56,897 bases of DNA from Dethiobacter sp. (GTDB lineage Bacteria; Bacillota; Dethiobacteria; Dethiobacterales; Dethiobacteraceae): NCBI GenBank assembly GCA_018335875.1, contig JAGXRN010000001.1, positions 1-56,897 of the forward strand, read 5' to 3'. This document shows, piece by piece, positions 8,377 to 16,289 of this stretch (its first letter is position 1; each line of letters begins with the position of its first letter). Both the position numbers and the translations under genes were made by a program. The notes under the pieces are model-generated. The model had not been told where the DNA came from, searched no databases, and saw only the letters and a program-made list of their open reading frames with translations.

Positions 8377-8529
8377 TCAATCACCCTTGCAGCGGCCACA
8401 GCTGGCCTTGCCGCCGCAGTTCGACTTTTTCTTTTCCTTGTGACTGCCAAGAGTAATATCGAATGCTGCCAGGATACCCGTAGTCACAACCAAGATAGAA
8501 ACCATCACCAAAGCTGGTTGTATAATCAA
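8377..8529 (-). pseudogene. Truncated NqrF-like ORF: membrane helix plus cysteine motif
   Basis: Directly after the nqrE stop codon an in-frame TTG opens a 50-codon ORF. It reads IQPALVMVSILVV then ITLGSHKEK and CGGKASCGRCK. These match the second helix and Fe-S cysteine motif of the adjacent NqrF (IQSILVMISILVV; ITLGSHEEK; CGGKATCGHCK), with the intervening beta-grasp region missing. One extra G after the last Cys codon causes the stop. In the +1 frame similarity continues as VIESGD (NqrF VVESGGGD), to a stop at 8340-8342. That points to a decayed, internally deleted copy, although the ORF could still give a membrane-bound Cys peptide. It has no ribosome site of its own, so it would need coupling to nqrE. 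Confidence 0.65.
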
Positions 8530-9114
8530 TTATAGATCCACCATCCCCGAGAACCCCATAAAGCCAAGGGCCAGGATACCCAGGATAACCATTACAATAC
8601 CTGCTCCATCAAGACCTTTTGGTATGTCACCGATCAGATCCAGCTTCTCTCTGATACCGGCAACCAAAGTGATGGCCAATAACCAGCCAATTGATGAACC
8701 CAGAGCAAATACCAGGGTGTGGAATAAATTATAGTCTCTAAGTACCATAAAGAGCGACACTGCAAGCACGGTGCAATTTACTGTAATAAGGGGCAGAAAA
8801 ATCCCGAAAGCTGAATGCAGGGCCGGAGCAAACTTTTCCAACAGCATCTCCAGAAGCTGAACTGTGGCGGCAATAGTCACTATAAAGACAAGTAAAGATA
8901 AAACCTTGCTTCCCGTCGGCACCAGAATCAGGTTGTATATGGGCCAGTTAACAAGCGATGTCAGCGTTATCACAAAAACCACAGAGATACCCATTCCCAT
9001 TGCCGTTTTGGTGTTTTTTGAAAGGCCAATTGTCGGACACATACCCAGAATATAAGTTAGTGCAATATTATGAGTGAGAATTGTGGCAAAAAAGATGGAA
9101 AGTGAACTTGTCAT
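8530..9114 (-). CDS. nqrE: NQR/RNF-type membrane subunit E
   Basis: A 194-residue integral membrane protein with about six helices, of the NqrE/RnfA family that builds half of the Na+-channel-like core together with NqrD. Typical stretches are FFATILTHNIALTYILGMCP and ENYIL-like IGWLLAITLVAGIREKLD near the end. I chose the second ATG (9114), seven bases after GGAG; the first ATG at 9120 abuts that site. It follows nqrD by about 55 bases. The stop codon is immediately followed by the NqrF-like remnant. Confidence 0.92.
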   Translation of the reverse strand: MTSSLSIFFATILTHNIALTYILGMCPTIGLSKNTKTAMGMGISVVFVITLTSLVNWPIYNLILVPTGSKVLSLLVFIVTIAATVQLLEMLLEKFAPALHSAFGIFLPLITVNCTVLAVSLFMVLRDYNLFHTLVFALGSSIGWLLAITLVAGIREKLDLIGDIPKGLDGAGIVMVILGILALGFMGFSGMVDL

Positions 9115-9168
9115 TACCATTCTCCTTTCAAACTGTATTAGTCTCCGATAACAGTAACAGGAATCTCT

Positions 9169-9867
9169 CTAAACCGCCCCCGGCGCGGCAGCTGCTATGG
9201 TGGTGGCGGTAGCGATGGCACCGGCCATTTGCGGGTCTGCCACTTCAACTTCCCTCTGCAGGGAGCGGGCTACCCAGACTATGATGGCTAAGAAGAAAAA
9301 CCCTCCGGGAGCCATAGACATGACCACCCAATTTGTCCAACCGGCCCAGACTACCCTCACGTTCAGGAGAGTGCCGAAAGCAAGCACCTCTCTGAAGGCA
9401 GACAGTACTAACAGTGTAAATGTATAGCCTAAGCCGTGAGATAACGCATCCAGCGTGGAAAATGAAACACGGTTTCTTGATGCAAAGGCCTCTGACCTTC
9501 CCATGATTATACAGTTTGTGATAATCAGTGCCACATAGGGCCCCAGAGCTTTACTGACATCAGGGAAAAAGCCCCTAAAGAACAGATCCACCCCAATCAC
9601 GAATGTGGAAATAATAATCATATAGGTAACCATTCTGATCCTCTGCGGAATAAAGTTTCTGATAGCAGAGGTGATCATGGATGCTGCCATAACGACAAAG
9701 GTAACTGCCAGGCCCATGGCGATTCCGTTGGAAACCCTGTTGGTCACCGCCAGGGCGGAACATACACCAAGGGGCGCGGCTGTGAGTATGGGGTTGCTTC
9801 TCCAGATCCCTTCTCTTGCCAGTGCATATGGTTTAGTATAAATTAACCTGAATAACGTCCTTGACAC
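9169..9867 (-). CDS. nqrD: NQR/RNF-type membrane subunit D
   Basis: A 232-residue multi-helix membrane protein of the NqrD/RnfE family. Hallmarks are NPILTAAPLGVCSALAVT, the IRNFIPQRIRM region and the conserved GPYVALIITNCIIMGRSEAF, with AFASRN downstream. The start is a GTG one base after the nqrC stop codon, with GGGGGTGAAG upstream, indicating translational coupling. An Ala-rich tail of about 20 residues after ADPQMAG extends past the usual end. It pairs with NqrE to form the membrane core around a 2Fe-2S centre. Confidence 0.92.
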   Translation of the reverse strand: MSRTLFRLIYTKPYALAREGIWRSNPILTAAPLGVCSALAVTNRVSNGIAMGLAVTFVVMAASMITSAIRNFIPQRIRMVTYMIIISTFVIGVDLFFRGFFPDVSKALGPYVALIITNCIIMGRSEAFASRNRVSFSTLDALSHGLGYTFTLLVLSAFREVLAFGTLLNVRVVWAGWTNWVVMSMAPGGFFFLAIIVWVARSLQREVEVADPQMAGAIATATTIAAAAPGAV

Positions 9868-9868
9868 T

Positions 9869-10501
9869 CTACTTCACCCCCAAAAGTTGCCGCACATTGG
9901 TGATATGGTTATTTAGCATATTCTCCAGGGCCTTGCTGGTCATCGTAGCGCCGGTAATACCATCAACTTCATTTCCCTTACCCGCTGCTTCGCCTCCCTT
10001 TTTAATAACTAACTGCGGCTCAACCTCTACTCCTTTAAATTGACTCAGAAACTCTGTCTCAACAATCCGCCCTCCCAAACCGGGAGTCTCCTGCTGCTCC
10101 AGAATTATAACTCCGTCGATAGTCTTCATGTCGGAACTTAGAGCGACAATTCCGGCAATCGGCCCCCACAGGCCCTCCCCGTTGAATCTGGAAGCGATAC
10201 TGCCGTTAGCGGCCCGGTATAAGATTACCTCACCAACCGGTTCAACAGTGATGTTGTCCGCAAATACCCGGTCAGAGGTTTCCGCTGTGTATTCAAGGGC
10301 AAAGACATCAAGGACACCGCTTTGCAGCTCAGCGCCGACATTTGCCAGCACCATCTTCATTGTGTAGGACTCCAGTGTCACCAGTAAAGTTGCTGAAAGA
10401 GTACCAAGGATAACAATAAAGACCAGCATTTTCAATTTTTCAACTACTACTGCTTTCGGGTTAAGCTTCTTTTTGCTCTCTAAAGCGATAGTGCTGCTCA
10501 T
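9869..10501 (-). CDS. nqrC: NQR-type FMN-binding subunit C
   Basis: A 210-residue protein with one N-terminal membrane helix and a periplasmic FMN domain. The covalent flavinylation motif is VDGITGATMTSKA, the Thr of GAT being the FMN attachment site. Family members need the ApbE flavin transferase, which is not in this window. The start used is the ATG at 10501, six bases after GGGGTGG and overlapping the nqrB stop region; an ATG at 10516 would add five residues with a poorer site. The subunit passes electrons from the 2Fe-2S core to the NqrB flavin. Confidence 0.92.
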   Translation of the reverse strand: MSSTIALESKKKLNPKAVVVEKLKMLVFIVILGTLSATLLVTLESYTMKMVLANVGAELQSGVLDVFALEYTAETSDRVFADNITVEPVGEVILYRAANGSIASRFNGEGLWGPIAGIVALSSDMKTIDGVIILEQQETPGLGGRIVETEFLSQFKGVEVEPQLVIKKGGEAAGKGNEVDGITGATMTSKALENMLNNHITNVRQLLGVK

Positions 10502-10502
10502 T

Positions 10503-11582
10503 TTAAACCACCCCATAATCCTTTATTGGTTTAAATTTAAACTTCAGGACTAAACTATCGATTACCGGAGTAAGCGCATTCATTAAGATAATGCTGAACA
10601 TAACGCCTTCCACAGCACCGGCAAACCCCCGGATGAGAACGGTAAACATTCCGAGCATCAGTCCGAAAATCCACTTTCCCTGCTTTGTAAACGGGGATGT
10701 TACCGGATCCGTGGCCATAAAGAAGGCGGCAAACAGGAGCCCGCCGGTGAGAAGCTGAAACAACGGAGGCGCGACCCGGCCGGGGTAAAACATGCTGCCA
10801 AACTGAGAGAAGACAGCTACTGAACCGAGATAAGCTACCGGGATTCTCCAGTTGCTTATCTTAACAATAATCAGGAAAACGCCGGCAAGAATTATTAACA
10901 GGCGGAAAGTCTCTCCCATGGAACCGGGCGCCCTGCCCAGCAAAAGATCGGAATAGGAATATAGCGCCGCCTCTCCTCCGCTGAAAATTCCCAGGGGCGT
11001 TGCCGAGGTGATGGCATCAGGCCTGCTGAAGTTTAAAAATCCGCCCAATCCTTCTGTAAAAGGCAGCTGCCACAAAGTAGTCATTAATAACGGAAAAGCG
11101 ATGGTAACAAAAACACGCCCCACAATGGCCGGGTTAAAAATGTTGCGCCCTGTTCCCCCAAATACTTCTTTCCCAAAAAAGACACCAACAACTGTCCCCA
11201 CTGCAACTATCCACAGCGGTATTGTGGGGGGCAGTATTAACGGAAAAATCAGCCCCGTCACAAAAAACCCTTCTGTTATCTCTTTCTTTCTGAAAAAGGC
11301 AAACAGGAGCTCTGTTATTCCTGCAAATATATAGGAAACTAAAATCATGGCAACTGCGCGCCAGCCATAAAAATAGACAGATGCAAGGCTAAGGGGCATG
11401 AGTGCCAAAACTGCCATTGACATATAACGCTTAGAATCTAAAGTATCCACAATATGCGGTGCTGAAGCTGTAACATCCCCTGGCCCGAACACTAAAAATT
11501 CAATATGCCTGAAAGCAGGACTTAAAGGCTTTAACGATTTTTTATTCTGCAAATTCGCTAATTGCTGGCGAAACCGGTTCAT
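10503..11582 (-). CDS. nqrB: NQR/RNF-type FMN-binding membrane subunit B
   Basis: A 359-residue polytopic protein of the NqrB/RnfD family, the Na+-translocating core with a covalent FMN. The flavinylation region reads RPDAITSATPLG, where the usual SGAT is TSAT but the modified Thr is kept. GKEVFGGTGRNIFNPA and the later FFMATDPVTSP are strongly conserved. The N-terminal HIVDTLDSKRYM resembles the quinone/riboflavin region. I chose the second ATG (11582), six bases after AGGAGG. It is separated from nqrA by about 90 bases. Confidence 0.92.
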   Translation of the reverse strand: MNRFRQQLANLQNKKSLKPLSPAFRHIEFLVFGPGDVTASAPHIVDTLDSKRYMSMAVLALMPLSLASVYFYGWRAVAMILVSYIFAGITELLFAFFRKKEITEGFFVTGLIFPLILPPTIPLWIVAVGTVVGVFFGKEVFGGTGRNIFNPAIVGRVFVTIAFPLLMTTLWQLPFTEGLGGFLNFSRPDAITSATPLGIFSGGEAALYSYSDLLLGRAPGSMGETFRLLIILAGVFLIIVKISNWRIPVAYLGSVAVFSQFGSMFYPGRVAPPLFQLLTGGLLFAAFFMATDPVTSPFTKQGKWIFGLMLGMFTVLIRGFAGAVEGVMFSIILMNALTPVIDSLVLKFKFKPIKDYGVV

Positions 11583-11673
11583 TTGCATCCTCCTCTTCCT
11601 TCCAAGCTTAAGTAATTTCGCTGCTGCACTGCCTGATTCAGATAAGCATCATTCCCCTGCAAAAATTATTCAA

Positions 11674-13134
11674 TTATCCGGCAAAGTGAAAGGCAAAAGC
11701 ATCCTTCCCGCATTGTGCAGGTTGGGGCTGCTTAAATTCATTTTCAATGAGCATCTGCTGTCCTGCTTTGATATTCCAGGCAAGATGTATCTTGCTGGGA
11801 CAGACATAACTGCACAAATTACACTCGACACAGCTGAAAATTCCATATCTGATCAACTGCTCGTCAATAATATTGCTTTTTACATACTTGTCAAGAAGAT
11901 GCGGGATAATCTCCACCGGGCATACCTCTTCACAATAACCACAGAAAATACAGGCCCTGGCTTCCCCATGGACATTGGTATCACAGGTTTTTTCCAACAT
12001 GGGCAGCGCTGCGGAAAGAAAAGCTTTGGAATACGAGCTCTTCTTCGCGCCCAGGCGTAAAAAGGAGAAAAGCGCGCGGTTGGTATTTTCAGGGATGGCA
12101 TTAAGATTATCAAAAGTGCGGTCAACCGGTAAGAGGTCACTGATAGCCACATTGGTCAGCAGGTTATTGGGGACAAGCCTCTGCAGCCCTGTTTTTTTAA
12201 GATACTTAGCTGTAATGGACTGGATGGGGGTTCCCACGCGCACCTTAAGATGAAGATTATGCTCCCACCCCGGCCCTGACAGCGCCACCATGCGCTCAAT
12301 TAACGGCTTGCCATCCACCACCGCATCACGGGCCTGCAAAACTGTCTGTACTGTCAATACAACCGAAGCAGCACTGGCATTTGCATAGTTCCCGCCGAGA
12401 ATAGCTTTCATTAATACTTCATCATTGCCTTGCGGGTATTTGGGAGACAATGGATATAATTCCAACAATTGATTTTCACGGGTGAGTTCATCGAATTGTG
12501 CAAGCAGTTCCTTCCTGTTGCTGTTAACAGCCAGGTGGATCTTTGCGCCCGGCATCATTTTCTGCAGAATCATTAAGCCTTCAAGAAACTGGACCAATCT
12601 TTCTTCTGCCAGCAAGACCGTCAGTGATAAATTATAGGGATCAGCTTCAACCGCGTTGACAATCAGGTGTTTCACATCCCGGGCAGACAGAGGTGAACCC
12701 TCGCGATTTGTCGGTATGCCCTGGCTGTCAAGGGAAGTAACCCCTGAAGTATAAAGCAATTCTTCGATCTGGGGGACTGACAGCTTTGTCCAGTCTGCCT
12801 GGCGCCCCGCCAATGGTTCCCATCTTTTCGTTCCGTCTGATTCAATAACAATGGAGTTGACAACGCCCCTGGGGTATTTGATCTGATCGAGGCTTACTAC
12901 CTCTCCGCTAACACTGGCATGAACCGGTGCTGCTATGCCTTCTGCATCTTTCCCGATAATCTGGCCCGCCTCCACTTTATCTCCCTGTTTTACAACCGGC
13001 TTTACTTCATTTCCACAACCCTGCTTCAGCGGAATAATTACGGTTGAAGGAATCTCCATTTCGACTACTTCTGCGCGAGGATAACCTTCAAATTTAAAAT
13101 GATAACCTCCTGAAAATGTTTTGTTAGCTCTCAT
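11674..13134 (-). CDS. NqrA/RnfC-like subunit with two 4Fe-4S motifs
   Basis: A 486-residue soluble subunit occupying the nqrA position as first gene of the operon. The N-terminal part has the barrel-sandwich stretch KQGDKVEAGQIIGKDAEG with APVHASVSGEV, shared by NqrA and RnfC. The middle has LSGPGWEHNLHLKVRVGTP. Unlike Vibrio NqrA, the C-terminal part carries two four-Cys ferredoxin motifs, CIFCGYCEEVCPV and CVECNLCSYVCPS, as in RnfC. It may therefore take or give electrons through a low-potential carrier in addition to NqrF. Its promoter is at 13189-13218. The other subunits look NQR-like because a true nqrF is present, so the complex is a hybrid by composition. Confidence 0.85.
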   Translation of the reverse strand: MRANKTFSGGYHFKFEGYPRAEVVEMEIPSTVIIPLKQGCGNEVKPVVKQGDKVEAGQIIGKDAEGIAAPVHASVSGEVVSLDQIKYPRGVVNSIVIESDGTKRWEPLAGRQADWTKLSVPQIEELLYTSGVTSLDSQGIPTNREGSPLSARDVKHLIVNAVEADPYNLSLTVLLAEERLVQFLEGLMILQKMMPGAKIHLAVNSNRKELLAQFDELTRENQLLELYPLSPKYPQGNDEVLMKAILGGNYANASAASVVLTVQTVLQARDAVVDGKPLIERMVALSGPGWEHNLHLKVRVGTPIQSITAKYLKKTGLQRLVPNNLLTNVAISDLLPVDRTFDNLNAIPENTNRALFSFLRLGAKKSSYSKAFLSAALPMLEKTCDTNVHGEARACIFCGYCEEVCPVEIIPHLLDKYVKSNIIDEQLIRYGIFSCVECNLCSYVCPSKIHLAWNIKAGQQMLIENEFKQPQPAQCGKDAFAFHFAG

Positions 13135-13188
13135 CCTTCTACCACCTTTATTGAGTACTCGTGATTAGATTCTTTTGCTTCTAGAAAA

Positions 13189-13218
13189 ATAATAGCACCT
13201 TCTGTAGTACCCTGCCAA
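13189..13218 (-). promoter_or_regulatory. SigA-type promoter of the nqr operon
   Basis: On the minus strand, -35 TTGGCA (13213-13218) and -10 TATTAT (13189-13194) with an 18-base spacer and a TGC extension before the -10. A second TTGGCA lies just upstream. The whole module recurs at 13771-13799. Confidence 0.7.
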
Positions 13219-13342
13219 TTATGCCAAGGTATATTATTAATAACCTAAAGGCTACTATGGCATGTCTTAAAGTAGTACTATAATTTTTATTTTTCTGAAG
13301 AGTTAATTCTTTCTGTCTATTTTCTTCTATATTTCTTCAAGG

Positions 13343-13378
13343 AAGGCGCGCTTATTCGGTTCCCTTAACGCGCGCCTT
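13343..13378. other. GC-rich hairpin between the small membrane gene and the nqr promoter
   Basis: Perfect arms AAGGCGCGC / GCGCGCCTT with an 18-base loop. Neither side has a U-tract. Role unknown. Confidence 0.4.
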
Positions 13379-13447
13379 TCAGTGCCGGTTTCCGCTGCAG
13401 CTTTGCTGACTGCAAAGCGTTATAATTTCCTACCGGCCGGGAAAAAA

Positions 13448-13476
13448 CCAGGCAGCCTGCCAAGGCGGGCTGCCTG
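13448..13476 (-). terminator. Intrinsic terminator of the small two-TM gene
   Basis: The stem CAGGCAGCCCGCC / GGCAGGCTGCCTG with a 2-base gap is followed on the minus strand by GGTTTTTTCCC, just past the stop codon at 13483. It separates this gene from the nqr operon. Confidence 0.88.
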
Positions 13477-13482
13477 ATGCAG

Positions 13483-13686
13483 TTAAGTATAATAAATGTA
13501 AAAAACTGTGATCACAAATACCCATGAAATAATAATGGCAGCATAGAAAAATCTTACGAACGGCAAGGAGAAACTCGCGAAAACAAGAACAAGAAAGAAC
13601 ATGACATTCAGGATTAATGCTTTGGTTGCCTTTTCTTCCAGTTGCCTAACCTCATTGCTTTCAACAACTTCGGTTCTGCTGACCAT
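13483..13686 (-). CDS. Small two-helix membrane protein, unknown function
   Basis: A 67-residue protein starting at the ATG at 13686, with GAGGAG about 11 bases upstream (GTG and TTG codons lie between). Residues 1-22 are charged (EVVESNEVRQLEEKATKAL) and two hydrophobic helices follow, ending in VFVITVFYIYYT. I do not recognise a family. It lies between the two-component genes and the nqr operon and has its own terminator. It also shares the nqr promoter module, so it is probably coexpressed with the complex and may be an accessory subunit or assembly factor. Confidence 0.7.
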   Translation of the reverse strand: MVSRTEVVESNEVRQLEEKATKALILNVMFFLVLVFASFSLPFVRFFYAAIIISWVFVITVFYIYYT

Positions 13687-13770
13687 AATGCCCAACACTC
13701 CTCTTTTTAAAATGATTCGATATTTAATTATCAGGCGCTAGTGACAAATTTCTTTTGCTCCTATAAAAAA

Positions 13771-13799
13771 ATAATAGCACCAATTACGGTGCCTGCCAA
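13771..13799 (-). promoter_or_regulatory. Second copy of the nqr promoter module
   Basis: Minus-strand -35 TTGGCA (13794-13799), 17-base spacer and -10 TATTAT (13771-13776). Upstream and downstream bases match the nqr promoter over about 80 bases. The spacer holds GGCACC/GGTGCC-type inverted bases (GCACCAATTACGGTGC on the plus strand), a possible operator. Confidence 0.7.
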
Positions 13800-13847
13800 T
13801 TATTCCAATGTATATAAATTATAACCAAAGGGACTCCTCTCCTTGGC

Positions 13848-14504
13848 TTATAGTAGTAGGTCGTTTTGCTGCTTTGTAGCGTAAACAGCAATCTCAATTC
13901 TGTTTTTTAATTCAAGCTTCTCCATTATATGGCGCAGATGAACTTTAACTGTACTTTCCGAGATGCAAAGCTTCTCGGCAATATTTTTATTCGTTAAGCC
14001 CTTTCCCAGCAGCTTTACAATCATATTTTCACGCGGGGTGAGCTCGTTTCCATCAGAATTCAGTCCTTTTTCGGAATCATTATAGTTATCATTAAAGAAG
14101 AGTTCTTTTGCGATTTTACCTGAGACAGGGCTTTCACCCCTGATTACAGCCTTTAAAAAGGCATAGAGTTCCTCGGGTTCAATGTTTTTAAGGATATAAC
14201 CATCGGCGCCTGACTGGATTGCTGATAAAAAATACTTCTTCTCTTCCAAGACAGTAAGAATAATAATTTTAACTAAGGGCTGAGTTTCCTTGATTTTCTT
14301 AGTGGCCTCCAGCCCATCCATGTTTTTCATTTTTAAATCCATCAGAATTATGTCCGGTTTAGCTTCTGCCGAAATAGCCTGGGCATCCTCTCCGTCGCCG
14401 CATTCGCCTACTACATCAAGTTCTTCGTTGGCCCGCAAGACTCTTACCAGGCCACTGCGAAACAGAGCGTGGTCATCAACTACCATTACTTTGATTTTGC
14501 TCAT
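13848..14504 (-). CDS. NarL/LuxR-family response regulator
   Basis: A 218-residue two-component regulator. The receiver domain has the acidic pair in VVDDHALFRSG, the phospho-acceptor Asp in ILMDLKMKNMDG and a Lys near ILKNIEPEELY. The C-terminal LuxR helix-turn-helix is LTPRENMIVKLLGKGLTNKN followed by ISESTVKVHLRHIMEKL. The start ATG overlaps the kinase stop codon (ATGA), so the two are cotranslated. Its position directly upstream of the two shared-promoter genes makes them its likely targets. Confidence 0.93.
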   Translation of the reverse strand: MSKIKVMVVDDHALFRSGLVRVLRANEELDVVGECGDGEDAQAISAEAKPDIILMDLKMKNMDGLEATKKIKETQPLVKIIILTVLEEKKYFLSAIQSGADGYILKNIEPEELYAFLKAVIRGESPVSGKIAKELFFNDNYNDSEKGLNSDGNELTPRENMIVKLLGKGLTNKNIAEKLCISESTVKVHLRHIMEKLELKNRIEIAVYATKQQNDLLL

Positions 14505-15748
14505 TCCACCACCCCTTCAATGACTTTTAGCGCTGATGCCCTCTTAGAGTATTGCTCTTTCTTTTCCAGGGGAACCATTATTACTACTTTTGTTCCTTCC
14601 CCCGCCTTTGAGGTCACTTTCCATTTTCCCGAAATAAGATTCAGGCGTTCCTCGATAAATTTCAAGCCAAACTTATCAGGAGCATTGCGGACCAACCTGC
14701 GTTTAAAGCCAACACCGTCATCCTCAACTGAAATTTTAAGCATGCTCTTGCTCCTTTCCAGAGTTACTGATACTGACCGCGCCTGAGAATGCCTGCGCAC
14801 GTTGGAGAGAAGCTCTTTGAGGATACGGATTAATTGTATCTCACTAAAAACAGAAAGCTTTAAATCATCCCAATTTAAATTTACTATATATTCTGAGGAA
14901 ATTTTATTGTCTTCGCCGAATTTATATACTATTTTTTGGGCGGTAACCAAAAATCCATCCTTTTCAATTTCACGCTGAAGTTCGTTAATAACCTGCCTGA
15001 TATCCTGGTATATATTATCAAGACACTCTTCCATCTGTTTTAATTTATCATCTATATCTTTGTGGCCGCCCTTGGGCAGTTCCTGCCGGATTAGCTTGGT
15101 TTCCAGGCGCAGATAACAAATATTTTGTGCAATGTTATCATGAATCTCCCGCGCCAATCTCCCTCTTTCCTGCAGCGTAGCTACGCGGCGGATCTGGTCC
15201 CATTTCTCATCCTCAAGCTCAACGTATGCTGACCAGCTTTTCTTCTCCCAGCTCACAAGCCCTCCTACCAGCCATGCTATGAGAAACATCAGCATCATTA
15301 AGTTAAGTTCCATCAGCATGTGGGTGCCCCCCCACACCTCTATATGGTCTAAATGATAATACAATATAAGAAATGAGGCTATTGCGGCAGTGATCAGGCC
15401 GCCTTTTTGCCCAACCCTTAAAGATGTGAGTGTTACAGGCAGGATATACATGGCCTGAAAGGGGCTCATATGCCCATGGGTCAGCAGTATGAGCATTGTT
15501 ATGACTACAAATTCTCCGTATGTTTCTGAGTAATAAAAAAATAATGTCCTTTCTTTTCTATAAAGCTGAAGCAATCCGAATGTTATCAGGTATACAGCCC
15601 AGAGAATTAAAAAAAACCTGAATAAAGGCTCTACAAAAAAGAGAGGAACAACTATAATGCTTGTTAGCAGTACAACCAGAAATGTGACGATCTGTAACAT
15701 ATAAATTAATATTCCTAATTTACGCTGTCTGTATATGAAAAAGTCCAT
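14501..15748 (-). CDS. Membrane sensor histidine kinase of the NarX/LiaS type
   Basis: A 415-residue HisKA_3-class kinase. Residues 1 to about 170 form five or six membrane helices with short loops and no large extracellular sensor. The H-box is ERGRLAREIHDNIAQNICY, and the HATPase has ILKELLSNVRRHSQA (N box) and VEDDGVGF (G1). A short coiled linker sits before the H-box. The start is the ATG at 15748 after AAAGG; an in-frame TTG at 15763 is less likely. It lies in an operon with the response regulator. The membrane-embedded sensor and the neighbours suggest sensing of membrane energy or redox state, as inference. Confidence 0.92.
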   Translation of the reverse strand: MDFFIYRQRKLGILIYMLQIVTFLVVLLTSIIVVPLFFVEPLFRFFLILWAVYLITFGLLQLYRKERTLFFYYSETYGEFVVITMLILLTHGHMSPFQAMYILPVTLTSLRVGQKGGLITAAIASFLILYYHLDHIEVWGGTHMLMELNLMMLMFLIAWLVGGLVSWEKKSWSAYVELEDEKWDQIRRVATLQERGRLAREIHDNIAQNICYLRLETKLIRQELPKGGHKDIDDKLKQMEECLDNIYQDIRQVINELQREIEKDGFLVTAQKIVYKFGEDNKISSEYIVNLNWDDLKLSVFSEIQLIRILKELLSNVRRHSQARSVSVTLERSKSMLKISVEDDGVGFKRRLVRNAPDKFGLKFIEERLNLISGKWKVTSKAGEGTKVVIMVPLEKKEQYSKRASALKVIEGVVE

Positions 15749-15763
15749 TTTCCTTTCCCTCAA

Positions 15764-16089
15764 GCTTTCTCCTGATGATAGTTGCTATATTTATAATAAT
15801 ATCACATTTTAGAGCAGTGCCAATAATGCAGATAGTTATCTTAATAAGCCTATTGGACTAACCATTTGCCCTAAAGTACTATCTGTTTGTCCTTTGGTAA
15901 ATCATAATTTCTGAAGTTAATATTTTCCTTACAAACAAATATTGCTTGAAAATTGAGAAAACATTTATTGCCTCTATCAAATCAACAGCATTTTATATAA
16001 ATTATTATACCATATTACGACCCTAAGTAGTATAACCCGCAGAATTTACCTGCACCGCAAGTCATCCTGCCAGTTTGTTGAGAAACCCA
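15764..16089. other. AT-rich intergenic region upstream of the kinase operon
   Basis: About 325 bases, strongly AT-rich, with no ORF that looks coding on either strand. It should hold the kinase promoter, but no clear -35/-10 pair stands out. CCTAAAGTACTATC near 15880 recalls sequence upstream of the nqr promoter. Confidence 0.4.
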
Positions 16090-16211
16090 AGGCTGTTCAA
16101 AAACGAGCAGGACGCGAAGCAAGAAGCCCCGGCACCGCAGGCGTATATATAATACGTTGAGGATGCCGGGGCTTCGCAGCGACAAAGTAATGCGAAGTTT
16201 TTCAACAGCCT
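16090..16211. repeat. MITE-like 122-bp imperfect palindrome
   Basis: The ends are inverted copies of AGGCTGTTCAAAAAC (right end GTTTTTCAACAGCCT). Inside lies a second stem, AGAAGCCCCGGCA at 16123-16135 with TGCCGGGGCTTC at 16164-16175. No coding content. The structure fits a non-autonomous miniature element or a large dispersed palindromic repeat. Only one copy is present here. Confidence 0.6.
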
Positions 16212-16242
16212 GCTGTCTTATTTTGTATGACACTAACAAAAA

Positions 16243-16276
16243 ATCCGCCTGCAGCATCAATATATTGCAGGCGGAT
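16243..16276 (-). terminator. Intrinsic terminator of the nuoEF/molybdopterin operon
   Basis: Perfect 11-base arms ATCCGCCTGCA / TGCAGGCGGAT with a 12-base loop. On the minus strand it is followed by TTTTTTG. Confidence 0.9.
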
Positions 16277-16289
16277 CTTACTTTTTTGG

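Noticed and set aside
8324..8380. Upstream TTG start for nqrF at 8380
   Set aside because: The added residues overlap the NqrF-like remnant and lack a ribosome site, while TTG at 8323 has a perfect GGAGGTGAG.
13343..13378. Terminator call for the AAGGCGCGC hairpin
   Set aside because: No U-tract on either strand and a better terminator lies at 13448-13476, so I list it only as a hairpin.
13848..13870. NarL-like operator TACTACTATAAG upstream of the small membrane gene
   Set aside because: These bases encode the last three Leu codons and stop of the response regulator, so resemblance to sequence upstream of the nqr promoter may be chance.
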